Source: Iodobacter sp. BJB302 (GTDB taxonomy: Bacteria; Pseudomonadota; Gammaproteobacteria; Burkholderiales; Chitinibacteraceae). From it: a stretch of 64,000 nt of DNA. The first letter of the stretch is position 1; each line of letters opens with the position of its first letter. Positions 29,319-38,340 of this stretch are shown one piece after another. The stretch spans positions 55,406 through 119,405 of the forward strand of contig NZ_PDZG01000003.1 of NCBI RefSeq assembly GCF_002735645.1, given 5' to 3'. The position numbers and the translations under genes were made by a program. The notes beneath the pieces are model-generated. The model was not told the DNA's origin. It did no database searches and worked only from the letters and a program-made list of their open reading frames with translations.

Positions 29319-30530
29319 ATGAAACAACAATATGAAAATTTAGTTTCTGCATCCCCTTCTCTGGATGATCTGAGTGTAGTGGCGCCATTAAAGCCATTTG
29401 CACAACAGACCTTAGATTTTATTGATGCGCTCTCATCATCAATTATGCAATCTGCTTCCGCGCGGAAGCACCCCGAATTAATGGCTCTTGCATTTTGGAT
29501 GCGTAAAGCGAATCTAACTCGCCTGGCAGAAAGCTTTTACAAAGAAATTGGCGACAGATTGTATGTACCGAGAGGTACTGTATTTCACGTTGCACCATCA
29601 AATGTAGACACAATATTTGTTTACTCATGGTTTTTGGCTATGCTCAGTGGCTGTCGGAATATTGTTCGCTTATCCAGCAAACGCACTGAACAAGCGATAG
29701 TGCTTACTGATTTAATATCAGATTTACTGGAAAATTTAAAACATCAGGATATTGCTAAGCGCACCTTATTAGTACGCTACCCTGCCGATAATTTGATTAC
29801 AGCTGATTTTAGCGCTGTTTGTGATGTAAGGGTTATTTGGGGCGGAAATAGCACTGTGGAGCAGATTAGAGCAATACCTATTCCCGCTGCAGCAATGGAT
29901 ATTGCATTTTCAAATAAGTATTCAATTGCACTTATTCATGCTGAACGTTGGCTGACCCATAATGAAGGGAAGCGTGATGCGGAAGTAAACGAGTTTTGGA
30001 ATGATGCGTATTGGTTTGATCAAATGGGCTGCTCATCTCCACGGCTGGTGTTGTGGGTTGGCGAAGTAGAGTTTGTTCAGAAAGCAGCTAAAGATTTTTG
30101 GTCACGGCTCGATGCTTTACTTGCTAAAAAACAGACACGATTTTCTGATGCTGATTATGTAAATAAGCGAATGGCTGCTGATAGTCTTGCAATTGATAGT
30201 AGCGTAAGAATTGATACTGGAACTGCAAATAATTTGGTAAGAGTTTGGCTGGATACCCCAGCTTTACATATTAATTACCACTGTGGGGCAGGGCTATTTT
30301 TTGAGAGTCAGTTGTCGTCGCTTGCTGAAATAAAAGGACTCTTATCTCGTACAATCCAGACGGTTAGCTATTGTGGCTGGACTAAAGATGAAATGAGAGG
30401 TTTTGTACTTGAAGCACCATTAGTTGGTATTGATAGAATTGTCCCATTTGGGCAAGCCTTAAATTTTGCTACCGTTTGGGATGGCTTTGATCTTACGCGG
30501 GTATTTTTGCGTGAAATTACAATTTCATAA
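29319..30530 (+). CDS. LuxC-like acyl-CoA/acyl-protein reductase
   Basis: LuxC-family reductases use NADPH to convert a thioester-bound acyl group to an aldehyde. From the ATG at 29319 this protein has 403 residues, shorter than LuxC of luminous bacteria (about 480) but covering the conserved domain: FHVAPSNVDTIFVYSWFLA, RLSSKRTEQA, VIWGGNSTVEQIR, and WFDQMGCSSPRLVLWVG with the presumed nucleophile Cys238. An in-frame ATG within luxE (29247) would add 24 residues. Together with the upstream LuxE it should form a two-part acyl reductase. The aldehyde's use in the polysaccharide is unknown. Confidence 0.87.
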   Translation: MKQQYENLVSASPSLDDLSVVAPLKPFAQQTLDFIDALSSSIMQSASARKHPELMALAFWMRKANLTRLAESFYKEIGDRLYVPRGTVFHVAPSNVDTIFVYSWFLAMLSGCRNIVRLSSKRTEQAIVLTDLISDLLENLKHQDIAKRTLLVRYPADNLITADFSAVCDVRVIWGGNSTVEQIRAIPIPAAAMDIAFSNKYSIALIHAERWLTHNEGKRDAEVNEFWNDAYWFDQMGCSSPRLVLWVGEVEFVQKAAKDFWSRLDALLAKKQTRFSDADYVNKRMAADSLAIDSSVRIDTGTANNLVRVWLDTPALHINYHCGAGLFFESQLSSLAEIKGLLSRTIQTVSYCGWTKDEMRGFVLEAPLVGIDRIVPFGQALNFATVWDGFDLTRVFLREITIS

Positions 30531-30560
30531 AATTATATATTATTTAAAAGAAGAATCAGA

Positions 30561-31226
30561 ATGCCATTTATTAGCGAAGACCCAATTTTTTCAGTAGTGA
30601 TCGCAGGAGCAGGAGGGTTTGGCTTAGAGATATTTGATTATATCAATGAAGAAATAAAAAATGGTGGGCCTGCTATTGCAGGTTTTATTGATGATACACC
30701 TGGAGGAAAAATCCCCGAGGGTATTGATTTGCCTTGTTTAGGCACTATTGGTGATTTTAAGCCTGAGCCAGGGCAGATTGTGATTGTGGCACTTGGAAGT
30801 GCAAAGGGCAGACGAATTGTTTTAGAGAAGCTTTGGGCCAACCAAGTAAAAACCCCTGCTTATTATCACTCATCAGCAGTTTTGTCACCAGCTGCAAAGT
30901 TAAATCGTGGTGTGGTTGTTTGCCCTTTTAGTATTGTTAACCGTAATGCAATTTTAGATAAAGGCTCTGTATTGAATGTACATTGCAGTGTAGGGCATGG
31001 TGCCTTTGTTGGTGCCTATTCAGTTTTATCACCTTATGCTGCATTAAACGGAGATGCAAAAATAGGCTCCGCGTGTTTCTTGGGAACAAGAGCCACAATT
31101 TATCCGAGAGTTTCTATTGGTGATGATTGTATTGTTGATACAAATACAGGAGTGAGGAGCAATACAGAAAATAAAAAAATGATCACATCTCGTGGTGATT
31201 ATAAAGTGCTTAATATAAGGGTGTAG
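30561..31226 (+). CDS. PglD/NeuD-type sugar acyltransferase (left-handed beta-helix)
   Basis: The 221-residue protein has an N-terminal Rossmann-like half (VVIAGAGGFGLEIFDYI, VIVALGSAKGRRIV) that binds the nucleotide sugar, and hexapeptide repeats from about residue 110 (GVVVCPFSIVNRNAILDKGS, LNVHCSVGHGAFVGAYSV, IGSACFLGTRATIYPRVSIG). The His of HCSVGH is the expected general base. This architecture matches PglD, NeuD and VioB-like enzymes that acylate the 4-amino group of nucleotide sugars. In this context it is the likely acceptor-side enzyme that puts the ACP- or CoA-borne acyl group on the dTDP-4-amino sugar. Confidence 0.85.
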   Translation: MPFISEDPIFSVVIAGAGGFGLEIFDYINEEIKNGGPAIAGFIDDTPGGKIPEGIDLPCLGTIGDFKPEPGQIVIVALGSAKGRRIVLEKLWANQVKTPAYYHSSAVLSPAAKLNRGVVVCPFSIVNRNAILDKGSVLNVHCSVGHGAFVGAYSVLSPYAALNGDAKIGSACFLGTRATIYPRVSIGDDCIVDTNTGVRSNTENKKMITSRGDYKVLNIRV

Positions 31227-31369
31227 TTTATTAATAAATTGGTTTCTTAATAAAGAATATATAATTAAAAGACATTAATGGATTGTTTTTAGATTATAAA
31301 TAGTTCTCTTTTATAAAAAGTTTGCTAAATTATGTGTAGTTATTTAGTTGTAATGAAATCGGATTTTTA

Positions 31370-32866
31370 ATGTTAAAGCATAATTTAATCACAGGTTATT
31401 TGTCTCAGATATATGTATCAGCAATTGGGATTATTATGGTCCCTTTTTATATAAAGTATCTTGGGGCAGAGGCATATGGTTTAGTTGGTTTTTTTGCTAT
31501 GCTCCTTGCATGGTTTCAACTTCTTGATATGGGGTTGTCACCTGCATTATCGCGTGAATTATCAAGGTTTAGAGCAGGAAGTGTAAGTGCCCTATCCATT
31601 CTTAACTTATTACGTTGTTTAGAATGGGTTTTTTTAATAATTTCATTTTTTGTCACAGTTGCTATTTATCGATGTAGTTCATGGATTGCAAATTCTTGGT
31701 TGAATGTGCATACGATAAGTGTTAATCAAGTTGTATCCTGTATTATTATAATGGGGATGATTGCCGGAACTCGATGGTTTATTACTTTATATCGAGGTGG
31801 GCTGATGGGGTTAGAAAATCAAATTTTATTGAATAATTTAACAGCTATTGCAGCAACTGCAAGGTCTATAGGGGTGTTTTTTGTCTTGCATTACATCTCT
31901 CCGACTCCCTATGCTTTTTTTATTTACCAGCTAATAGTTTCTGTTTTTGAATGTATATTGTTTCGGTTTTTTTTATACAAAGCAATACCTTCAAGTCCAA
32001 TAAAACTTCTTCCACAGTGGGAATCTCTAAAAAGTATTTCTTCGAATGCTGGTTCATTGGCATTTGTTGCTGTACTTTGGGTCGTGTTATCACAGACAGA
32101 TAGATTGTTACTTTCTCATTATATTAATTTACAGGATTTTGGATATCTTACACTTGCACTAACAGTAACAGGTGCTATTAGTATGGTTAGCGCACCTTTA
32201 CAGCAGGCTATTCAGCCTAGATTTATTATTCTCATTGAAAAAAAATCAAAAGATGAATTTAAAAAATTCTATATATTAATGTCTCAGTTATCAGCAATTT
32301 TAATGTGCGCAATTGCAGGGACAATTGCCATTTTTTCAGAAACTCTTATATTTGCTTGGACTGGTAATTCCAATACCGCACAAAATGTTGCTCCAATATT
32401 GTTATGGTATGCGCTAAGTAGTGGTGTAATGGGAATGGCTGCGCTTCCATTTCTTTTTCAGTTTGCGCTTGGAAACTTAAGTTTACATATTAAAGGTAAT
32501 ATTTTACTAACCATTGTATGGTTGCCTCTATTGTATTTTGTTGCCCCAACGTATGGGGCGGTAGGTACGGGTTTGGCGTGGCTTATTTGCAATTTAGTCT
32601 TTATGTTTGTATGGATTCCTTTCGTTCATAAAAAATATGCAACTTCTTTGGTATGGTCCTGGCCTCTGAATATACTTAAAATTTGGGCTGCAGGAGCAAT
32701 TACATTATATGGATTATCAAGTATTAATTTGATATCTGATAATAGATATGTGCTTTTTTCTTGGCTGGTATTTGTTTCAATGGCCACAACATTTGCATGC
32801 ATTCTTGTGACACCAAAAATTAGTTGGAAAATTGTAAATTTACTGAGAAATAAATATGGCCGTTAA
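31370..32866 (+). CDS. wzx: Oligosaccharide flippase (Wzx)
   Basis: This 498-residue protein of the MOP superfamily has about 12-14 predicted membrane helices. It begins LKHNLITGYLSQIYVSAIGI, followed by PFYIKYLGAEAYGLVGFFAM, typical of Wzx/RfbX. It flips the undecaprenyl-linked repeat unit to the periplasm. Codon use is very AT-rich like its neighbours. A 143-bp AT-rich gap precedes it with no clear features. Its 3' end overlaps the next gene by 11 nt. Confidence 0.92.
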   Translation: MLKHNLITGYLSQIYVSAIGIIMVPFYIKYLGAEAYGLVGFFAMLLAWFQLLDMGLSPALSRELSRFRAGSVSALSILNLLRCLEWVFLIISFFVTVAIYRCSSWIANSWLNVHTISVNQVVSCIIIMGMIAGTRWFITLYRGGLMGLENQILLNNLTAIAATARSIGVFFVLHYISPTPYAFFIYQLIVSVFECILFRFFLYKAIPSSPIKLLPQWESLKSISSNAGSLAFVAVLWVVLSQTDRLLLSHYINLQDFGYLTLALTVTGAISMVSAPLQQAIQPRFIILIEKKSKDEFKKFYILMSQLSAILMCAIAGTIAIFSETLIFAWTGNSNTAQNVAPILLWYALSSGVMGMAALPFLFQFALGNLSLHIKGNILLTIVWLPLLYFVAPTYGAVGTGLAWLICNLVFMFVWIPFVHKKYATSLVWSWPLNILKIWAAGAITLYGLSSINLISDNRYVLFSWLVFVSMATTFACILVTPKISWKIVNLLRNKYGR

Positions 32867-34040
32867 AATTCTACATTTGATCCATGATAATCGGGTATTC
32901 GTGCCTTTTATTATGGATGTTTTTAATCGTAATGAAAAATGTACAAATAAATACATCATGATTAAAGACGGTTTAGGCGGGGCTAGTTCGGATGGTTTGA
33001 TTAAAGCTGATCGTATTATTGATGATAGTTATGTTCATTCGCTTGAGTTTATTGAGGATATGGCATGGTGTACATGTATAATTATTCACAATATGACTCC
33101 ACTCGGGGCTAAACTCGTGCAGAATGCTGCAGCTAATACTGTGATAGTTTGGAGTGGTTGGGGCGGGGATTATGTTAGGTTTTTAGTTGGTGATGACAGA
33201 TATTTCATCACGCAAGAAACGAATAAATTGCTAAGGAAAAATAAATTAATGAGAGTTAAATTTATTTTCTCATTAATGTTACAACCGGGATTGTTTTATA
33301 GAAAACTCAAAAATAGGTTTGTACCAGATAATACACTGGATAAAATTTTACCAAGAATTAATTACTTTTCTGCTCCAATTCCACAAGAATATGACTTACT
33401 TGTGTTAGCTCTGGGACGGGACAGATTTAAAGCAAAGTATGTACAATTGAATTATGGAAGCTATGAGCAAGCTTTTGCTACAGGGCCTGCTGCAATCTTA
33501 GAAGATAATATTCTTGTTGGTAATTCTGCTATGGTCAGTAATAATCATGCAGAAGTGTTTCGCTTGCTAAGTAGTTTGGATTTGGGTGATAGAAAAATAA
33601 TTGTGCCTCTTAGCTATGGTGATTTTAATTATAGGGATGAGGTAGTAAAACTTGGTATGAAGTATTTTGGAAATAACTTTGTTCCCTTGCTCGATTTTAT
33701 ACCTCTGTCAGAATACAATAAAATTATTGCTACGTGTTCTGTCGTAATTATGAATCAAAGAAACCAGCAGGCATTGGGCAATATTGGTACTGCGTTATAT
33801 TCAGGAGCTAAAGTTTTTCTTCAGAGTAACAATGTGGTGTATAAGTTTTTTAAACAAAAAAGTGCACATGTTTTTGACTTAAATCGAGAGTTGTCTGCAT
33901 GCATGTTTTCACGGTTGACTTTCAGAGAAATTGAGCAAAACAGAACTGTTTTAAAAAGTTTTTGGGGCGAAGAAAAAGTAAAAGAAAATGTAAGCAGCTT
34001 GGTTGAGTTACTAGAAAAGACAACATTAAGTACAATTTAA
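32856..34040 (+). CDS. GT56 glycosyltransferase (WecF-like, 4-amino-4,6-dideoxyhexose transferase)
   Basis: The 394 residues resemble WecF/TDP-Fuc4NAc:lipid II transferase (Glyco_transf_56). The pattern is KILHLIHDNRVFVPFI at the start, TVIVWSGWGGDYVRF, VGNSAMVSNNHAEVFRLL, KIIVPLSYGDFNYRDEV and MNQRNQQALGNIGTALYSG, which align with the WecF segments VGNSGDRSNEH and FARQQGIGT. The known donor is dTDP-Fuc4NAc. Here it presumably transfers the locus's own dTDP-4-acylamido-4,6-dideoxyhexose onto the lipid-linked intermediate, which ties the aminotransferase and acyltransferase to the repeat unit. It overlaps wzx by 11 nt. Confidence 0.78.
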   Translation: MAVKILHLIHDNRVFVPFIMDVFNRNEKCTNKYIMIKDGLGGASSDGLIKADRIIDDSYVHSLEFIEDMAWCTCIIIHNMTPLGAKLVQNAAANTVIVWSGWGGDYVRFLVGDDRYFITQETNKLLRKNKLMRVKFIFSLMLQPGLFYRKLKNRFVPDNTLDKILPRINYFSAPIPQEYDLLVLALGRDRFKAKYVQLNYGSYEQAFATGPAAILEDNILVGNSAMVSNNHAEVFRLLSSLDLGDRKIIVPLSYGDFNYRDEVVKLGMKYFGNNFVPLLDFIPLSEYNKIIATCSVVIMNQRNQQALGNIGTALYSGAKVFLQSNNVVYKFFKQKSAHVFDLNRELSACMFSRLTFREIEQNRTVLKSFWGEEKVKENVSSLVELLEKTTLSTI

Positions 34041-34055
34041 ATATCATGGAATAAA

Positions 34056-34994
34056 ATGAATAATTATCAATACAAAGTTAGTGTATGCATTTTTGTTTAT
34101 AACCATGAAAATTATATTTCAGACTGTTTAATGAGTGTGCTGTCGCAAGATATTGATGGTGATATTGAAATTCTTGTGGGCGATGACTGCTCTACTGATG
34201 CTACTGAACAAGTTATTAGAGGGATACTTCTTAAGTATCCAGGGCGGATTACTTACTTCAGGCATGAAAAAAATATTGGCTCAGGGAATAATATAAAATT
34301 CTTGGTTCAGCAAGCAAGCGGTGAGTTTGTTGCTCATTTAGATGGTGATGATTATTGGCTTCCTGGGAAGCTGTCAGCACAAATTAAAGTTTTAAAATGC
34401 AAAGAGACTATTAAGGCAGTATTCAATAATTCTTTAGTAGTAACAGAGAAGAAAGCTCATTTTGGTTTTTTCAATAATAAAATACCTGAGATTTTTGATT
34501 TAAATTATTTGCTGGAGTGTGGTAATTTCTTGCACCATAGTACTTTATTATATCGATTGAATGATGCGAAGGTCGTTTTGGATATGCCTTCAGAATATAT
34601 TGACTATCGAATACATCTTGGCTTTGCCATGCTAGGTGATATTGGTTTTGTGAATGAAGTAAATTCTTGCTATAGGTTGGGGTCATTATATTCTTTAGTT
34701 AGAACTGTTCCGAATAAAATTAGAATTTTATATACTGACTCAATTTTATCTGTGGGAAATGTTAAGGGCAAAAATAGAATTTTAGCTTCTATTCTTTCAG
34801 AGGTAATTCTTAGTTCTATTAAGTGTCATAAAATTAGTATTGTTCAAGAGTGGTATTCAAAATTTAGAAGCCATCTTAATTATTTTATGCTGGTGGTGTC
34901 GTTCTTTATCGCGGCAAAAAAAGGGGCTAAATTGATAATGAATAAATTCTTTCTTAAGAAAGAATTAATTTTTCTATATTCCCGTGGGCGGTAA
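34056..34994 (+). CDS. Glycosyltransferase family 2
   Basis: This 312-residue GT-A enzyme begins KVSVCIFVYNHENYISDCL, with ILVGDDCSTDATEQVI (nucleotide-binding Asp) and AHLDGDDYWLPGKL (the DxD-like metal site). The C-terminal third is basic with a hydrophobic stretch (FMLVVSFFIAAKKG) that may sit at the membrane. It probably adds one sugar of the repeat unit; donor unknown. Confidence 0.88.
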   Translation: MNNYQYKVSVCIFVYNHENYISDCLMSVLSQDIDGDIEILVGDDCSTDATEQVIRGILLKYPGRITYFRHEKNIGSGNNIKFLVQQASGEFVAHLDGDDYWLPGKLSAQIKVLKCKETIKAVFNNSLVVTEKKAHFGFFNNKIPEIFDLNYLLECGNFLHHSTLLYRLNDAKVVLDMPSEYIDYRIHLGFAMLGDIGFVNEVNSCYRLGSLYSLVRTVPNKIRILYTDSILSVGNVKGKNRILASILSEVILSSIKCHKISIVQEWYSKFRSHLNYFMLVVSFFIAAKKGAKLIMNKFFLKKELIFLYSRGR

Positions 34995-35000
34995 TTTTTT

Positions 35001-35063
35001 ATGTCGATAAAATTTATTGAAAATAAGGTGCTTTCCAGTAGATATTATGCTGAGTTACCTTAG
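35001..35063 (+). CDS. Possible 20-codon ORF upstream of the polymerase gene
   Basis: An ATG 6 nt after the GT2 stop opens a 20-codon frame (MSIKFIENKVLSSRYYAELP) ending 9 nt before the polymerase start. GGGCGGTA precedes both this ATG and the polymerase ATG. It may be a leader peptide or chance. Confidence 0.25.
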   Translation: MSIKFIENKVLSSRYYAELP

Positions 35064-35072
35064 GGCGGTATA

Positions 35073-36224
35073 ATGCAAGCTATTCCATCATTATCAGTGT
35101 GTTTGCTACTATATGGTATTTACTTTCATAGTAAAGTTAACACATCCTTTTTGAAGTTAATTTCACTGCAATGGTTTTTAGTTCTTTTGCTTTACTGGGT
35201 TAATGACAGTGTTTTTGTTAGTTTCTCCCCTAGGTTTGATTATATTTTTATTTTGTTTTTCATCACGCTTGTGATTACATATTTAGCGACTTTTAAAGTT
35301 TTTTGTATTTTTGATATTTTTACGTTTAAAAAATATTTTTCTGTTAATGTTTTATATTCATTATGTTTTATTACATCATTTTATAGTTTATTTTTGTTTT
35401 TTACTTATTTGTATGATGTTGGAAGCATGAAAATTTTTAGAGCTGCATTGTTAGAAGATGGGCTTTCTTTACGGGTTGGTATTTCATTTCCTTTGTGTGC
35501 AGCGGCATATTTATATGCGTCTTTTTATGATAAAAAAAAATCTAAATACTTTGCAACCATATTATGGTTGCTGGCAGTGGTTTCTACATCAAAAATTTTT
35601 ATAGTACTTAGTATGTTGTATGTTTCTGGATTTTATAAAAAAGATTTTAGATTGAATTATAAAAAAGTATTTATTTTTGTATCTGCTGGTTTTTTATTGT
35701 TCTCAATTGTTCATTTGTTGCAAGGCAAAATTGCTGGTGGCTCTGATAGGTCATTGTTTGGATCGTTGTGTTTTACCCTACTTGGATATACTCTTGGTGG
35801 TCTTGCAGCCTTTCAAAGCATATTGGATGGTGATTTTATACTGAGAGGTGATGTTGTCGCTATTACATTGAATAAATTTAATGTTCTTGCAAGTAGTAAG
35901 CTAATGGCAGCAGATGTTACCCTTGCTGATGGTTGGGTCAAAACAGGTGAGTGGCTAGGTAATGTCTATACGGGTTTGGCTACTTGGCATATGTGGAATA
36001 ATACTTATGGTGTTGTTGTATTTGGGGCGGTAGTTGGTGTTACTCATGGAATTATTAATGCATTTACAGGAAATGGTTTTTTATTTTTAAGGGTTTTTTC
36101 ATATTACCCTCTTATATTCATAATTTTTGCTGAGCAATACCTTATGGGGGTTGATATGTGGATTGCTTTTTCTTGTGCGGCAATTATTCTTGGACTAACA
36201 AAATTGCCTAAAGGTTGCGAATGA
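35073..36224 (+). CDS. wzy: Oligosaccharide repeat-unit polymerase (Wzy)
   Basis: This 383-residue, very hydrophobic protein has about ten predicted membrane helices and a large polar loop (about residues 220-300, QGKIAGGSDRSLFGSL to YTGLATWHMWNN), the usual topology of Wzy-type O-unit polymerases. Sequence similarity cannot be judged by eye because Wzy proteins are highly variable. The call rests on topology and on its place between glycosyltransferases and after wzx. Its stop overlaps the next start (ATGA). Confidence 0.75.
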   Translation: MQAIPSLSVCLLLYGIYFHSKVNTSFLKLISLQWFLVLLLYWVNDSVFVSFSPRFDYIFILFFITLVITYLATFKVFCIFDIFTFKKYFSVNVLYSLCFITSFYSLFLFFTYLYDVGSMKIFRAALLEDGLSLRVGISFPLCAAAYLYASFYDKKKSKYFATILWLLAVVSTSKIFIVLSMLYVSGFYKKDFRLNYKKVFIFVSAGFLLFSIVHLLQGKIAGGSDRSLFGSLCFTLLGYTLGGLAAFQSILDGDFILRGDVVAITLNKFNVLASSKLMAADVTLADGWVKTGEWLGNVYTGLATWHMWNNTYGVVVFGAVVGVTHGIINAFTGNGFLFLRVFSYYPLIFIIFAEQYLMGVDMWIAFSCAAIILGLTKLPKGCE

Positions 36225-37132
36225 AAAATAATTTTGTTTATGGCGTTGTAATAACATACAACCCTGATGTTGATCTTCTCATGCAGCAACTAGAATCATC
36301 TATTTTTCAATTAGACTATATATTCATCATTGATAATGGTTCAAGTAACTCACATTTAATTGGAAGTTCGATAAATAGATTTGATTCTTTAAATAAAATT
36401 GAATTTATAAAATTAACCCAGAATGTTGGGCTTGCTGCTGCTCAAAATATTGGGATAAATAAAGCTAAAGAAAAACATGCATCGCACATTGTTTTGTTTG
36501 ATCAAGATAGTCTGCTTGAAAATAATTTTATTAATGGCCTGCTTGAATGTGAGAAAACGCTATTGGCACAAGGAGTTGCTGTTGCGGCCATTGGTCCCTC
36601 TTTTTATGACCCGACAACAGGCATTGATTATCCTGCCACGGTTTACCGAGGCCCTTTCATTAAACGTGTTAGTTTTGAAAAAGAAGATTATCTAGAGGCT
36701 ACTTTTATTATTGCCTCTGGCTGCATGATTCGGATGGATGTTCTAGACAAAATTGGTTTAATGTGTGAAGAACTATTTGTTGATTACATTGATGTTGAAT
36801 GGTGTTTACGCGCTAAATCAATGGGTTTATCAGTTTTTATTACAAAAAATGCGAGAATGGCTCATACCGTTGGAGATAAGCGAATTTCAGTATTGGGTCG
36901 TACAATATCGGTTCATAGTTCTATACGTCGATATTATTTGATTAGAAATAGTTTCATGATGTTAAGGAAAAATTATGTACCATTGGGATACAAAATTAGG
37001 GAGCTTATATTTAATTTTATTCGTTTTTTTATCGGATTATTACAAACGTCTGAAAAAATGACTTTTATACAATACTGGTATAAAGGTTTAGTTGATGGAA
37101 TATTAGGTAGGTTTGGTCCTTTTAATAAGTGA
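36221..37132 (+). CDS. GT2 rhamnosyltransferase-like protein
   Basis: The ATG at 36221 (ATGA overlap with wzy; AAAGG upstream) gives 303 residues. YGVVITYNPDVDLLMQQLES, IFIIDNGSSN, QNVGLAAAQNIGI, VLFDQDSLLENNFI, and DYIDVEWCLRAKSMGLS are characteristic of the RfbF/WbbL group of GT2 rhamnosyltransferases. This fits with dTDP-L-rhamnose made by rfbABCD in the same locus. Confidence 0.85.
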   Translation: MKNNFVYGVVITYNPDVDLLMQQLESSIFQLDYIFIIDNGSSNSHLIGSSINRFDSLNKIEFIKLTQNVGLAAAQNIGINKAKEKHASHIVLFDQDSLLENNFINGLLECEKTLLAQGVAVAAIGPSFYDPTTGIDYPATVYRGPFIKRVSFEKEDYLEATFIIASGCMIRMDVLDKIGLMCEELFVDYIDVEWCLRAKSMGLSVFITKNARMAHTVGDKRISVLGRTISVHSSIRRYYLIRNSFMMLRKNYVPLGYKIRELIFNFIRFFIGLLQTSEKMTFIQYWYKGLVDGILGRFGPFNK

Positions 37133-37194
37133 TCATTTATTAAAAAATGTATCTTATTATATTTTGTGGATTATTTACCTAGGGGTGATGCAGC

Positions 37195-38307
37195 GTGAAA
37201 GTTTTACAATTTGGAAAATTTTACCCTCCAGTTGTTGGAGGTATCGAATCGGTTATGTTTAATATTACTGAAGGCTTGAATATTCACGGTATTAAAACAG
37301 ATGTCTTATGTTCTAATACTATTAGAAAATCTACTTCTCTTACTGCTACTCTTGGTTATCAGATATCAAGATCTAGTTCTTGGGGAAAGTTGTTTTCAAC
37401 ATCTATATCACCTTCTATGATTTCGATGCTGGCAAAGTCTATTTCTCAGTATGATATATTGCACGTCCATTTACCTGATCCTATGGCTAGTTTAGCTATT
37501 TGGTTCGTTCGCCCAAAGTGTAAAATAGTTATTCACTGGCACAATGATATTGTTAAGCAAAAAAAATTACTGAAATTGTATTTACCTTTGCAAAATTGGT
37601 TATTGGGACGTGCTGACGCAATTATTGCAACATCACCAGTTTATATGAACTCATCTGTATGGCTAGCTCCATATCTAAATAAAACACATGTTATTCCAAT
37701 TGGGATCTCTGACCCATTGCCTGCTACTACTATTATCAAGCCCAATCCATATGAGGGAAAAAAAATAGTTTTTGGACTTGGGCGACTAACCTTTCAAAAG
37801 GGATTTAAATATCTTGTTGAAGCTGCTAAATATTTACCAAATGATTTTGTGATTTTGATTGGTGGTATTGGGCCTCTGTATGACGATTTAAGTAAAATTA
37901 TTACTGATAATAAATTGACTGAGAAGGTTGTACTATTAGGTGAAATTCCCCACTTTAGTACTGATTTGAGTTTCTATTTTCAAATTGCAGATGTTTTTTG
38001 TTTGAGCTCAATTACTAAAGCGGAATCTTTTGGTGTTGTATTACTTGAAGCTATGGCATTTTCACTTCCATGTATTACTACTAATATTGAAGGGTCAGGC
38101 GCACCATGGGTAAATGTTGATGGTGAAACTGGATTTAACGTCGCCATTATGGACCCTGAAGCATTAGCGACTGCTATCATTAAAATAGTAAGTGATAAGT
38201 CTTTGATAAAAAACTTATCTCTTAATGCTCGAAATCGTTATTTGGAAAATTTTACATCTGACAAAATGGTCGACTTAACAATTGAACTTTACAATGAAAT
38301 TGTTTGA
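37195..38307 (+). CDS. Glycosyltransferase family 4 (cassette copy)
   Basis: This 370-residue GT-B enzyme starts at GTG 37195 with AGGGG upstream. The N-terminal KFYPPVVGGIESVMFNITEG and the C-terminal donor site FQIADVFCLSSITKAESFGVVLLEAMA (E-x7-E) are typical GT4. It is clearly paralogous to the GT4 gene at 47990-49216 on the opposite strand (shared KTDVLCSN, HWHxDIVKQKxxLKLY, IPIG). The donor may be mannose or another GDP/UDP sugar; this cannot be fixed from sequence. Confidence 0.88.
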   Translation: MKVLQFGKFYPPVVGGIESVMFNITEGLNIHGIKTDVLCSNTIRKSTSLTATLGYQISRSSSWGKLFSTSISPSMISMLAKSISQYDILHVHLPDPMASLAIWFVRPKCKIVIHWHNDIVKQKKLLKLYLPLQNWLLGRADAIIATSPVYMNSSVWLAPYLNKTHVIPIGISDPLPATTIIKPNPYEGKKIVFGLGRLTFQKGFKYLVEAAKYLPNDFVILIGGIGPLYDDLSKIITDNKLTEKVVLLGEIPHFSTDLSFYFQIADVFCLSSITKAESFGVVLLEAMAFSLPCITTNIEGSGAPWVNVDGETGFNVAIMDPEALATAIIKIVSDKSLIKNLSLNARNRYLENFTSDKMVDLTIELYNEIV

Positions 38308-38340
38308 TTTTTCTATCAAAGTTAATTTATAGGCAAATGT

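Noticed and set aside
28208..30530. Bioluminescence (lux) operon
   Set aside because: LuxC- and LuxE-like genes are present, but luxA, luxB, luxD and luxG are absent and the neighbours are polysaccharide genes.
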